Source of the DNA: Vibrio sinensis
Lineage (GTDB): Bacteria > Pseudomonadota > Gammaproteobacteria > Enterobacterales > Vibrionaceae
Reading direction: 5' to 3'
DNA: 64,000 nucleotides
Assembly (NCBI RefSeq): GCF_003605645.1
Contig: NZ_QVMU01000010.1
Span: 62,001-126,000, forward strand
Part shown: one piece after another, positions 28,492-35,983 of the stretch
How the letters are laid out: every line of letters begins with the position of its first letter
Position numbering within the stretch: the stretch's first letter is position 1
The notes under the pieces: generated by a model
Databases searched by the model: none
Seen by the model: only the letters and a program-made list of their open reading frames with translations
Told to the model about the DNA's origin: nothing
Made by a program: the position numbers and the translations under genes

Positions 28492-29292
28492 ATGGAATTA
28501 TCTCTCGCAGGTCTTTGGCAGTTATCACCACTCACCGATTTGTCCGTTCCTCAGGACGATATTACCTTTCCTGCCGCTCTAAGTAGCGTCCTACCTGATC
28601 ACTTATCTGAAGCGTCTGTCATTGAGCAAGAATGGCATTTAATGCATGACATTGACGTTGATGAAGCAATGCTAAGTTACCCTTGTGTTGATTTGATTTT
28701 GGCGGGTATTCATTATTACGCTGAGGTACGAGTTAACGGAGTGGCTGTTTTTGATTGTGATGGTACACAAACAACCTACCGTAAGGATATTCGTCCCTAT
28801 TTACAACTTGGCCGAAACCGTTTTGAGATCCTGTTTCTCAATGAAGATGATGACTGGTTGGTCGAAGAAAGTGAGCCAGTAATTTGTCCATTAGGAGAGC
28901 CATACATTCAATCTCACGATAAGAGAATGGGGGTGTGGCAAGTTCCTTTGCTGCAATTTATTCGACATACACGTTTAGAGCACATCACCACGGAACAGAT
29001 ATGGCATCACGGAGGTGGCTGTGAGTTTTTGGTTGAGCTTTACTACAAGACTTATGCTCCTGGTTTAGTCTCAGCAATGGTGAAGTTTAATGGTATGACT
29101 TATCAGCTTCCAATTGATGTTAGAGCGCAATCTGTTAGTGCACTATTTCAAATAGAAGCACCGATTTATGCAGACTCAGCCAATCCAAAACAAAGTGATC
29201 TCTATTCTTTAGAGATTTCGTTAGATGGTCAGTATCGAGCATTTAATATTGGTTTAAGCGAATCTTTATGTGTGTCTCATTATCCAGCTTAA
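28492..29292 (+). CDS. orphan GH2-type sugar-binding-fold protein
   Basis: 266 residues without signal peptide or membrane segment. The N-terminal 160 residues match the sugar-binding/jelly-roll domain that opens beta-mannosidases and other glycoside hydrolase family 2 enzymes: LAGLWQL at the start, then the typical Y-AEVRVNGVAVFDCDGTQTTYR and DIRPYLQLGRNRFEILF blocks. The remaining 100 residues look like the following immunoglobulin-like beta sandwich. The catalytic TIM barrel is wholly absent and no remnant lies downstream, so it is probably a free-standing accessory protein; its function is unknown. The ribosome site is weak. Confidence 0.7.
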   Translation: MELSLAGLWQLSPLTDLSVPQDDITFPAALSSVLPDHLSEASVIEQEWHLMHDIDVDEAMLSYPCVDLILAGIHYYAEVRVNGVAVFDCDGTQTTYRKDIRPYLQLGRNRFEILFLNEDDDWLVEESEPVICPLGEPYIQSHDKRMGVWQVPLLQFIRHTRLEHITTEQIWHHGGGCEFLVELYYKTYAPGLVSAMVKFNGMTYQLPIDVRAQSVSALFQIEAPIYADSANPKQSDLYSLEISLDGQYRAFNIGLSESLCVSHYPA

Positions 29293-29310
29293 AATTTTCC
29301 TTAATGATGT

Positions 29311-29338
29311 AAAAAAGGCACTCATCGAGTGCCTTTTT
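29311..29338. terminator. bidirectional terminator between the GH2-like gene and uspA-like gene
   Basis: AAAAAAGGCACTC, loop ATC, GAGTGCCTTTTT: perfect stem between convergent genes. Confidence 0.9.
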
Positions 29339-29353
29339 ACTAACGCTGACCCG

Positions 29354-29791
29354 TTAACCTTGAGGTTTTACCACTAAGACATTGATCGTTGAATTTTCTA
29401 CAACCTTACTCGCGACAGACCCCAGCATGACTTTGTTGAGTTTGGAACGTTTATGACTTGGTATCACAATAAGGTCTACACCGAGCTTTTCGGCATATTC
29501 AAGTATCGTTGAATAAGTTTTACCCTCAGCAACATGCACTTTGTAAACAACTTGGTCATCAATATGTTGAGAGGCAAATTGTTTAAGTAGCTGCTCCACC
29601 TCAAGTTTCATTTTTTTTGCAGCGTCTTTAGGGAAGTAACTGGCTACCATAGACATATGAATGCCTGGTACTACCGTCAAAAGGTGTATTTCAGCATTTG
29701 AATGTTTTGCCTGCCATATCGCTAGTTCAACGGCTTTGTCGGAAAAGCCCTGATCGTTTAAATCGACGGGAACAAGAATTTGTTTATACAT
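29354..29791 (-). CDS. universal stress protein, TRAP-associated
   Basis: 145-residue UspA-domain protein encoded directly downstream of a TRAP permease, as in the TeaABC-TeaD arrangement where the Usp protein modulates transport. The start is the internal ATG giving MYKQILVPVDL, the classic Usp N-terminus. In the nucleotide site G-2x-G-9x-G(S/T) the first two glycines are replaced (Pro111 and Lys114) while Gly124-Ser125 remain, so ATP binding may be lost or altered. It lies 45 bases after the permease gene on the same strand. Confidence 0.85.
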   Translation of the reverse strand: MYKQILVPVDLNDQGFSDKAVELAIWQAKHSNAEIHLLTVVPGIHMSMVASYFPKDAAKKMKLEVEQLLKQFASQHIDDQVVYKVHVAEGKTYSTILEYAEKLGVDLIVIPSHKRSKLNKVMLGSVASKVVENSTINVLVVKPQG

Positions 29792-29836
29792 TATTATCTC
29801 ACTCACATAGGCCCCCGTGTTTGAGGGCCAAATCAA

Positions 29837-32416
29837 TTAGGCGCTCAAATGCTCTTTGCGAGCGCGTCGTTTTTGGTTCATCGCCATGCCCGCTAAAATA
29901 ATCAAGCATGGAACAAATACCCATTCTTTCATTGGGCGCTCAGCATCTTGGATAATCCATTTAATTTCCCAATCAAAATCAATCCCAGCCGCTTCTGCGG
30001 GGCTGCCAAATTCGACCATATCGACCATCATAGTGCCTTCATTTTCAGTCAGCATGAGTCCCATAGATGAAAGACGCTCATCAGCAGTTTTTGCATCGTC
30101 ATCAAACGGTAGACGAACCGTTTTTCCTACAATATCACCTTCAAGGTTTTCTCCTGACACTCTAAGTTCAAGAGCTTGGCCTACATCAAGAGTTTGAGTG
30201 ATTTGCGCTATTTCAACGCCAGGTGACAACACTTTAGCTGGGTAAATCATGTCCCACCAAAATCCTGGGCGGAAAAATGAGAACGTGAGAACCAGCAGTA
30301 GTATGGTTTCCCACCACTTATTGCGAGTTAGCCACCACCCTTGTGTTGCCGCTGAAAATATCAACATAGCAACGATGGAAGAAAATACAGTTAGGAATAA
30401 GTGCCACCATGTATCGATGCCCATTAATAATAACTGAGTATTGAAGATGAACATGAATGGCAAAATAGCGGTCCGAATATCGTAGGTAAAACCTTGAATA
30501 CCAGTCCTTATGGGATCGGATTTTGCGATCGCAGCAGCAGCAAAAGCGGCTAAACCTACTGGAGGTGTATCATCAGCAAGAATACCAAAGTAGAAGACGA
30601 ATAAGTGGACCGCAATCAGTGGAATGATCAAACCATGTTGAGCACCCAAAGTCACAATCACGGGAGCCATCAAGGTTGATACAACGATGTAGTTTGCTGT
30701 TGTCGGCAAGCCCATACCTAAGATCAAGCTGATCACAGCGGTGAAGATCAGCATCAAGATGATGTTGCCTCCTGAGATGAACTCGACGAAATCGGTCATG
30801 ACGAGACCAATCCCTGTGAGTGTAACCACACCGACAACAATACCAGCAGCAGCCGTAGCAACACCTATCCCGATCATGTTACGAGCACCAGAAACGAGAC
30901 TCTCTGCAAGATCGACAAAACCATTTTTTGTCTGCTGGCCAATATCACCACTTCTTGACATTAGGGCGATGAGTGGGCGTTGTGTTAACAGTATGAAAAT
31001 CATAAACACAGTGGCCCAAAATGCAGACAGCCCTGGAGAGAAACGTTCGACAGTTAAACACCAAACCAATACAACGATAGGTAAAAGGAAGTGTAATCCT
31101 GATTTAATTGTCGGGCCGGGATCTGGCACTTCAGTTAATTCAGCATCAATTTCTATTGAACCATCTTTGGTGTGATTGGCCGAAACTCGAATGAGAGCGA
31201 TATAGGCCATTAGCAAAACAACCATGACAATAGGTGTTGCCGCAGCACCAAAGACATCTTTAGTCCAACCTATGCCGTAATAAACGACAGCACTTAAGAT
31301 GCAGATACCTAAAATAGTGCCAGTAAACGAGAGTAGGCTATGTAATAGTGTTGGAGTATGGCGGCGAGGAAGCCCTGTCATACCGGCTTTACAAGCTTCT
31401 AAGTGAACAATATAAATTAAAGCGATGTAAGAAATTAAAGCGGGTAATAATGCGGCTTTGATAACTTCAACATAAGAAATACCCACGTACTCAACCATAA
31501 GGAAAGCAGCGGCACCCATAATTGGAGGCGTTAATTGTCCGTTGGTTGATGCGGCAACTTCCACAGCACCTGCTTTTGTGCCGGGAAAACCAACTCGTTT
31601 CATTAGTGGGATAGTAAAAGTACCCGTGGTGACGACATTGGCAATGGAAGAGCCAGAAACTAGTCCTGAAAGACCCGAAGCAACGACCGCGGCTTTTGCT
31701 GGGCCACCTTTCATGTGACCAAGTAGCGAGAATGCGACTTTAATGAAATAGGCGCCGGCGCCGGCACGTTCAAGCATGGCACCAAATAGAACAAACAGAA
31801 AAACAAATGAGGTTGAAACACCGAGCGCGACACCAAAGACCCCTTCCGTTGTCAACCATAGGTGCGACATTGCTTTATTTAAACTTGCGCCTTTGTGCGC
31901 AATAACATCCGGCATATGCGGGCCAGCAAAGGTATAGAGTAAGAATACACCTGCCACCACCATCAGTGGTGGACCGAGAGCACGACGAGTTGCTTCTAAC
32001 AGCAAAACCATTCCGACAACGGAAACGACAACGTCCATTGTGGTTGGAGCACCCGATCGCGAGGCTAACTCAGAGTAAAAGAGAAAAATATACGCAGCGG
32101 CAAAGCTACCTGCGAGCGCTAAAATCCAATCCATAACAGGGATGCGATCTCGTGGAGAGTTTTTCATTGCTGGGTAAGCAGTGAAAGCAAGAAAGACAGC
32201 AAAAGTTAAGTGGATAGAGCGAGCTTGAGTATCGTTAAGTACGCCAAAATCAAAGATAAAAGGTAGAGGGGAGGCATACCATAGTTGGAATAGTGACCAA
32301 CAAAGAGGAACAAACCATAGAATTCGTCCTGGTATCCCTAGGGGCGCTCTGGCTCCTGTGTCGGCTTGGGCTACCATATCTTGCACATCTTTAGACGGTG
32401 TAGTGGTCTGCGTCAT
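29837..32416 (-). CDS. fused TRAP transporter permease (TAXI type, DctQM fusion)
   Basis: 859-residue polytopic inner-membrane protein combining the small (4-TM, DctQ-like) and large (12-TM, DctM-like) TRAP permease subunits in one chain. Typical large-subunit motifs are visible: SGSSIANVVTTGTFTIPLMK, NGQLTPPIMGAAAFLM and ILGMGLPTTANYI. Substrate families for such TAXI transporters include C4-dicarboxylates and glutamate-like acids, but the substrate cannot be read from the sequence. The C-terminal 150 residues form an extra domain (DUF3394 type, PDZ-like) before a last helix. The binding protein is encoded 295 bases upstream. Confidence 0.92.
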   Translation of the reverse strand: MTQTTTPSKDVQDMVAQADTGARAPLGIPGRILWFVPLCWSLFQLWYASPLPFIFDFGVLNDTQARSIHLTFAVFLAFTAYPAMKNSPRDRIPVMDWILALAGSFAAAYIFLFYSELASRSGAPTTMDVVVSVVGMVLLLEATRRALGPPLMVVAGVFLLYTFAGPHMPDVIAHKGASLNKAMSHLWLTTEGVFGVALGVSTSFVFLFVLFGAMLERAGAGAYFIKVAFSLLGHMKGGPAKAAVVASGLSGLVSGSSIANVVTTGTFTIPLMKRVGFPGTKAGAVEVAASTNGQLTPPIMGAAAFLMVEYVGISYVEVIKAALLPALISYIALIYIVHLEACKAGMTGLPRRHTPTLLHSLLSFTGTILGICILSAVVYYGIGWTKDVFGAAATPIVMVVLLMAYIALIRVSANHTKDGSIEIDAELTEVPDPGPTIKSGLHFLLPIVVLVWCLTVERFSPGLSAFWATVFMIFILLTQRPLIALMSRSGDIGQQTKNGFVDLAESLVSGARNMIGIGVATAAAGIVVGVVTLTGIGLVMTDFVEFISGGNIILMLIFTAVISLILGMGLPTTANYIVVSTLMAPVIVTLGAQHGLIIPLIAVHLFVFYFGILADDTPPVGLAAFAAAAIAKSDPIRTGIQGFTYDIRTAILPFMFIFNTQLLLMGIDTWWHLFLTVFSSIVAMLIFSAATQGWWLTRNKWWETILLLVLTFSFFRPGFWWDMIYPAKVLSPGVEIAQITQTLDVGQALELRVSGENLEGDIVGKTVRLPFDDDAKTADERLSSMGLMLTENEGTMMVDMVEFGSPAEAAGIDFDWEIKWIIQDAERPMKEWVFVPCLIILAGMAMNQKRRARKEHLSA

Positions 32417-32456
32417 GTACGTGTCCTTATTAGAATGGGTTCATTAAATATTTTCG

Positions 32457-32467
32457 TTGGAACCAAT
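32457..32467. promoter_or_regulatory. palindromic motif TTGGAACCAAT, copy 1
   Basis: The 11-base motif TTGGAACCAAT stands 41 bases before the permease start and again at 33857-33867 upstream of the TAXI receptor. It is a near palindrome (TTGG-AA-CCAA) and both copies are followed within 2-5 bases by TTCAC. A shared operator is possible. Confidence 0.35.
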
Positions 32468-32605
32468 AATTTTCACTTTTCAGTTTAGTGAATAGGCGAA
32501 ATTATGCTCAGTTGCTTGAATTTGAATAGATAGAAATGAGGGCGTGAGTTTCAATGTGAAACATCAAAAAGAGTGTTCAATGGAGGAAAATTGCTTGAAT
32601 TATGA

Positions 32606-32685
32606 TTTCACTGAGTATGAGTTTCACTGAACATGACTCTCAATGAACATTAGTTCCACCGGACAATTGCTTCATTGAACAAGGA
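32606..32685. repeat. five tandem degenerate 16-bp repeats
   Basis: Consecutive 16-base units begin at 32606, 32622, 32638, 32654 and 32670. The first three read TTTCACTGAGTATGAG, TTTCACTGAACATGAC and TCTCAATGAACATTAG; the last two are more diverged (TTCCACCGGACAATTG and CTTCATTGAACAAGGA). They fill most of the space between the TAXI receptor terminator and the permease promoter region. Confidence 0.65.
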
Positions 32686-32700
32686 GGCCGAAGCCTCCTT
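32681..32700 (-). terminator. intercistronic hairpin after the TAXI receptor gene
   Basis: On the minus strand AAGGAGGC, TTCG loop, GCCTCCTT: an 8-bp stem closed by a C(UUCG)G tetraloop, one of the most stable RNA loops, 11 bases after the stop. The T run is only two bases, so it is more likely to protect the receptor mRNA 3' end or attenuate than to end transcription fully. Confidence 0.65.
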
Positions 32701-32711
32701 TAATGTAGAGA

Positions 32712-33680
32712 CTATTTAAGAAGACCGACTTCTTTGTAGTATTTTTCAGCACCTGGGTGAAGAGGGATAGAAAGGCCAGCTTTCACCATATCTTCTTTTT
32801 TCAGGTTAGCGAATGCAGGGTGCAGACGCTTGAATGTGTCAAAGTTTTCGAACACGGCTTTAGCCACGTTGTAAGCCACTTCATCAGAAACATCAGTGGT
32901 GGTAACCATTGTTGCTGCTACACCAAAGCTATTGACGTCTTTGTCTGTACCGCGATACATACCAGCAGGTACGCTTGAGTATGCGTAGTATGGGTTTGCT
33001 GATACGATCTCATCAATCTGAGGGCCTGTTGCAGAAACAAGTTTTGCATCACAAGACGTTGTAGCTTCTTTGATTGAACCATTTGGATGACCAACCATAT
33101 AGATGAACGCATCGATTTTGTTGTCACAAAGTGCTTGAGAGCGTTCTGAACCTTTTAGCTCTGATGCAAGCTTAAAGCTGTCGTTGGTCCAGCCCATCTT
33201 GTCCATGACAACACTCATCGTTGCACGGTCACCTGAACCTGGGTTACCGATATTGACGCGCTTACCAGCAAGATCGCTTACGTTTTCAATACCTGAATCA
33301 GCACGAGCGATGATGTTGAACGGTTCTGTGTGAAGAGAGAACATCGCGCGTAGCTTTTTATAAGGGCCTTGGTCTGCAAACTTACTCGTACCGTTGTAGC
33401 CGTGATACTGCCAATCAGATTGCACGATACCGAAATCGAGTTCGCCGGCTCTCATTGTATTGACGTTATAAATAGAACCACCAGTCGATTCTACTGAACA
33501 GCGAATGTCGTGAGCTTTTCGACCTTTGTTGACCAATTTACAAATAGCACCGCCGGTTGGGTAATAAACACCAGTGACGGAACCTGTGCCAATTGTAACG
33601 AATTCTTGTGCGTTAACTGTACCTGCACCCACTACTGTAGCTGCAATAGCACCTAACTTAATAAGTTTGTTTAATGCCAT
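32712..33680 (-). CDS. TAXI-family TRAP solute-binding protein
   Basis: 322-residue periplasmic receptor of a TRAP transporter (TRAP-associated extracytoplasmic immunogenic protein). A Sec signal peptide (about residues 1-25, cut after VNA) is followed by the TAXI start EFVTIGTGSVTGVYYPTGGAICKLVN. The family's FGIVQSDWQYHGYNG and NIGNPGSGDRATM blocks are present. The ATG at 33680 has a strong AAGGAAGG ribosome site; the frame extends 55 codons upstream but that part covers the structured mRNA leader and is not expected to be translated. Confidence 0.93.
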   Translation of the reverse strand: MALNKLIKLGAIAATVVGAGTVNAQEFVTIGTGSVTGVYYPTGGAICKLVNKGRKAHDIRCSVESTGGSIYNVNTMRAGELDFGIVQSDWQYHGYNGTSKFADQGPYKKLRAMFSLHTEPFNIIARADSGIENVSDLAGKRVNIGNPGSGDRATMSVVMDKMGWTNDSFKLASELKGSERSQALCDNKIDAFIYMVGHPNGSIKEATTSCDAKLVSATGPQIDEIVSANPYYAYSSVPAGMYRGTDKDVNSFGVAATMVTTTDVSDEVAYNVAKAVFENFDTFKRLHPAFANLKKEDMVKAGLSIPLHPGAEKYYKEVGLLK

Positions 33681-33709
33681 GAATGTTCCTTCCTTATATT
33701 CATTATTTA

Positions 33710-33786
33710 CCCAAGAGCAAGTAGAGTTGCTTGGGAGTTTCCTTTGATTGGAAACGGCATCTTTCTCAATCCGTATGTTGAGAAAG
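33710..33786 (-). promoter_or_regulatory. triple-hairpin mRNA leader of the TAXI receptor gene
   Basis: Reading the minus strand from the likely start of transcription, three hairpins follow each other: CTTTCTCAA/TTGAGAAAG (33786-33761, 9 bp, 8-base loop), GTTTCC/GGAAAC (33755-33737, 6 bp, 7-base loop), and CCCAAGCAA/TTG-CTC-TTGGG-type (33735-33710, about 9 bp with a 2-base bulge). They end 30 bases before the start codon. Confidence 0.6.
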
Positions 33787-33793
33787 TGGCTGA

Positions 33794-33802
33794 ATAATAC
33801 CA
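33794..33802 (-). promoter_or_regulatory. extended -10 promoter of the TAXI receptor gene
   Basis: On the minus strand TGGTATTAT is an extended -10 element. Transcription would start near 33787, exactly at the first leader hairpin. The upstream DNA (33805-33850) is AT-rich with T runs, suitable as an UP-like element. Confidence 0.5.
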
Positions 33803-33856
33803 AAAAATCGATATATAATAACACTCTAGTTACAAAAAATAGCAAAAGAATCTATA

Positions 33857-33867
33857 TTGGAACCAAT
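33857..33867. promoter_or_regulatory. palindromic motif TTGGAACCAAT, copy 2
   Basis: Second exact copy of the 11-base motif, here about 55 bases upstream of the -10 of the TAXI receptor promoter and inside a longer symmetric stretch GAACC-AAT-GGTTC. Confidence 0.35.
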
Positions 33868-33950
33868 GGTTCACATAGTTATCTATATGCTTAAGCTTTA
33901 AAAATCAGTAAGTTATGAAATATATTGAGTTGGACTAATTGTTGTTAAGA

Positions 33951-33966
33951 TGTGATGAAAATCACA
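33951..33966. promoter_or_regulatory. CRP-like site TGTGA-N6-TCACA
   Basis: All ten core bases match the cAMP-CRP consensus. The site lies about 170 bases upstream of the TAXI promoter and overlaps the argR terminator, so its use is uncertain. Confidence 0.35.
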
Positions 33967-33983
33967 CCCTTAGGTGTGATTTT
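33958..33983 (-). terminator. terminator after argR
   Basis: AAAATCACACC, 4-base loop, GGTGTGATTTT: an 11-bp stem with T run, 27 bases after the argR stop. Confidence 0.85.
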
Positions 33984-34009
33984 AAAAGAGGGTCAGCAGA
34001 AGCTAAGGA

Positions 34010-34480
34010 TTAGCCTGCATAGTCGAATAGTTCACAAACAGATTGGAATAACTGTTCTGTAGAAATGACAAGTGTAGGAGTGATAAAGATAGTATCGTCA
34101 CCCGCAACAACACCAAGTATCCCTTCTGATTTACCTAATGAATCGAGTAAGCGAGCAATTAGTTGTGCTGCTCCTGGACCAGTATGAATAACGACAAGTG
34201 CGTTGTTATAGTCGACATCGAGCACTAATTCTCTTAGTGAACTCGAAACGGTTGGAACACCTAGCTCGGCTGGCAGACAGTAAACCATCTCCATTTTCGC
34301 ATTGCGAGTTCTCACGGCTCCAAATTTGGTGAGCATGCGAGAAACTTTCGATTGGTTGATATTTTCGAAACCTTCATTTCTCAAGGCGTCCACAATATCG
34401 CCTTGAGATCCAAATCGCTCTTCTTTAAGCAGCGCTTTAAACGCACGGACTAGGTTATCTTGTTTTTCTGAGTGGCGCAT
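34010..34480 (-). CDS. argR: ArgR, arginine repressor
   Basis: 156-residue arginine repressor, the usual length. The N-terminal winged helix-turn-helix is about residues 20-70 (SQGDIVDAL to [15 protein letters not shown]), and the C-terminal trimerisation/arginine-binding domain contains [13 protein letters not shown] and GDDTIFI. With L-arginine it represses biosynthetic genes such as argF (a good ARG box stands in front of argF in this window) and in many species activates or represses its own gene. It is divergent from mdh, the standard arrangement. Confidence 0.97.
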   Translation of the reverse strand: MRHSEKQDNLVRAFKALLKEERFGSQGDIVDALRNEGFENINQSKVSRMLTKFGAVRTRNAKMEMVYCLPAELGVPTVSSSLRELVLDVDYNNALVVIHTGPGAAQLIARLLDSLGKSEGILGVVAGDDTIFITPTLVISTEQLFQSVCELFDYAG

Positions 34481-34510
34481 GGGTTCTCTTTCGACCGATG
34501 GTTAAATAAA

Positions 34511-34537
34511 TCATGCATAGTCTCGCATAGCTATGCA
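34511..34537. promoter_or_regulatory. possible ARG box pair upstream of argR
   Basis: GCATAG at 34515-34520, again at 34525-34530, then CTATGC at 34531-34536 (a 12-bp perfect palindrome GCATAGCTATGC). TGCATA half-sites are common in ARG boxes, and the position, 30-55 bases upstream of argR, fits autoregulation. Confidence 0.35.
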
Positions 34538-34588
34538 CTTTCTGCCAATGCTATTACGAAATAATGTTTACCTCATCACTGTAAATAT

Positions 34589-34606
34589 CATGAATAAAAA
34601 TAACTT
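34589..34606. promoter_or_regulatory. ARG-box-like site between argR and mdh
   Basis: TGAATAAAAATAAC matches the left half and spacer of the ARG box consensus (TGAATwwwwATTCA) but the right half is poor. Confidence 0.3.
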
Positions 34607-34695
34607 AACTCTTTGTCATTTATGATAATTAACGTCATAATCGCTCGAATCATGTAGCACGAAAAGTTCGCTTTGCGTGACCTCGCAAAGCTGGC

Positions 34696-34710
34696 GTTAA
34701 TTTATTGTAA
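34696..34710 (+). promoter_or_regulatory. ArcA-like box upstream of mdh
   Basis: GTTAATTTATTGTAA agrees with the 15-base ArcA box GTTAATTAAATGTTA at 12 of 15 positions. mdh is repressed by ArcA in E. coli, and the box lies about 96 bases before the start codon. Confidence 0.4.
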
Positions 34711-34805
34711 TCAGCTTGTGATTCCTATAGCGTTTAGCTAGCGTTGATTACAAATTACCCTACAAAACACTTATAAATAGAGAATTACTCTCAAGGAGAA
34801 TTTCG

Positions 34806-35741
34806 ATGAAAGTAGCTGTTATTGGTGCCGCTGGAGGCATCGGCCAAGCCTTAGCTTTACTACTAAAAAACCGTCTTCCTGCAGGTTCTGATTTAGCCCT
34901 TTATGATATTGCACCTGTAACTCCAGGTGTTGCTGCGGATCTTAGCCATATCCCAACTCCAGTTTCGATCAAAGGTTACGCCGGTGAAGATCCGACGCCA
35001 GCGCTAGAAGGCGCTGATGTTGTTTTGGTTTCTGCAGGTGTCGCTCGTAAACCTGGAATGGATCGTGCGGATCTTTTCAATGTTAATGCTGGTATTGTTA
35101 AGTCATTGGCAGAGAAAATCGCAGTAGTATGTCCTAAAGCTTGTGTTGGTATCATTACTAACCCAGTAAATACGACTGTGCCAATTGCAGCAGAAGTATT
35201 GAAGAAAGCGGGTGTATACGATAAGCGTAAATTGTTCGGTGTAACGACGCTTGACGTGATTCGTTCTGAAACATTCGTTGCTGCTTTGAAAGACAAAGAT
35301 CCTGGTGATGTTCGTGTTCCTGTTATCGGTGGCCACTCAGGTGTGACAATTTTACCGCTACTTTCACAAGTTGAGGGTGTTGAGTTCAGTGCTGAAGAAG
35401 TTGAAGCACTTACTAAACGCATCCAAAATGCGGGTACAGAAGTTGTTGAAGCTAAAGCTGGTGGCGGTTCTGCAACCCTATCAATGGGTCAAGCTGCATG
35501 CCGTTTTGGCCTTTCTTTAGTGAAAGCGCTACAAGGTGGTGAGGGTGTAGTTGAATGTGCTTACGTTGAAGGCGAAGGTGAACACGCTCAATTCTTTGCT
35601 CAACCAGTGAAGCTGGGTAAAGAGGGTGTCGAAGAGATCCTAAGCTATGGTGCATTAAGTGATTACGAGAAAGCAGCTCTTGATGGCATGCTTGAAACAT
35701 TGAATGGTGACATTCAAACAGGTATTGATTTCGTTAAGTAA
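34806..35741 (+). CDS. mdh: Malate dehydrogenase
   Basis: NAD-dependent malate dehydrogenase of the TCA cycle, 311 residues. Nucleotide-binding [10 protein letters not shown] is at residues 7-16, the substrate-binding RKPGMDR near 80, and the catalytic His177 is in VIGGHSG. AAGGAG ribosome site 8 bases upstream. The 325 bases before it also serve divergent argR and contain an 8-bp hairpin (34670-34691) and a spaced inverted repeat TTGTAATCA/TGATTACAA (34705-34753). A terminator follows. Confidence 0.98.
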   Translation: MKVAVIGAAGGIGQALALLLKNRLPAGSDLALYDIAPVTPGVAADLSHIPTPVSIKGYAGEDPTPALEGADVVLVSAGVARKPGMDRADLFNVNAGIVKSLAEKIAVVCPKACVGIITNPVNTTVPIAAEVLKKAGVYDKRKLFGVTTLDVIRSETFVAALKDKDPGDVRVPVIGGHSGVTILPLLSQVEGVEFSAEEVEALTKRIQNAGTEVVEAKAGGGSATLSMGQAACRFGLSLVKALQGGEGVVECAYVEGEGEHAQFFAQPVKLGKEGVEEILSYGALSDYEKAALDGMLETLNGDIQTGIDFVK

Positions 35742-35762
35742 TCTACCCTACGTTATAAATAG

Positions 35763-35787
35763 AAGCCGGCCTAGTGTCGGCTTTTTT
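35763..35787 (+). terminator. terminator after mdh
   Basis: AAGCCG/CGGCTT stem (35763-35783) followed by TTTTTT, 22 bases after the stop. Confidence 0.85.
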
Positions 35788-35847
35788 GATCTTACTAATA
35801 AAGAAAACAGCAAAAAATATTTTTCGGGATCTTTAAGGAGGATCGTT

Positions 35848-35922
35848 TTGGCGGGTGATGAGCTAAAGATCCAGATGATGATCGATGAGGCTTCAGAGAT
35901 CAGTTTGTGTTTCAATAGATAA
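35848..35922 (+). CDS. possible 24-codon small ORF
   Basis: A TTG codon at 35848 is preceded by a near-perfect Shine-Dalgarno (AAGGAGG at 35835-35841, 6-base gap) and opens a 24-residue frame reading AGDELKIQMMIDEASEISLC and a few more residues. No known family; it has no separate visible promoter and lies between the mdh and ispB terminators. It may be spurious. Confidence 0.25.
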   Translation: MAGDELKIQMMIDEASEISLCFNR

Positions 35923-35950
35923 AAATAAAGGCAAATCGATGATTTGCCTT
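35918..35950 (-). terminator. terminator after ispB
   Basis: AAGGCAAATC and GATTTGCCTT form a perfect 10-bp stem with a 3-base loop; on the minus strand it is followed by TTTATTTTTATC. Confidence 0.9.
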
Positions 35951-35983
35951 ATGCGGATTTAATTAAAGAGATTTTACTTGAAG

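Noticed and set aside
30741..31175. 144-codon open frame on the plus strand inside the TRAP permease gene
   Set aside because: It is exactly antisense to a well-conserved membrane protein, has no ribosome site, and its composition reflects hydrophobic codons read backwards.
33681..33845. 55-codon N-terminal extension of the TAXI receptor frame
   Set aside because: It would bury the signal peptide, lacks a ribosome site, and covers the -10 element and leader hairpins.
34976..35422. 148-codon minus-strand frame within mdh
   Set aside because: Shadow of a highly conserved gene; composition is the complement of the mdh codons.
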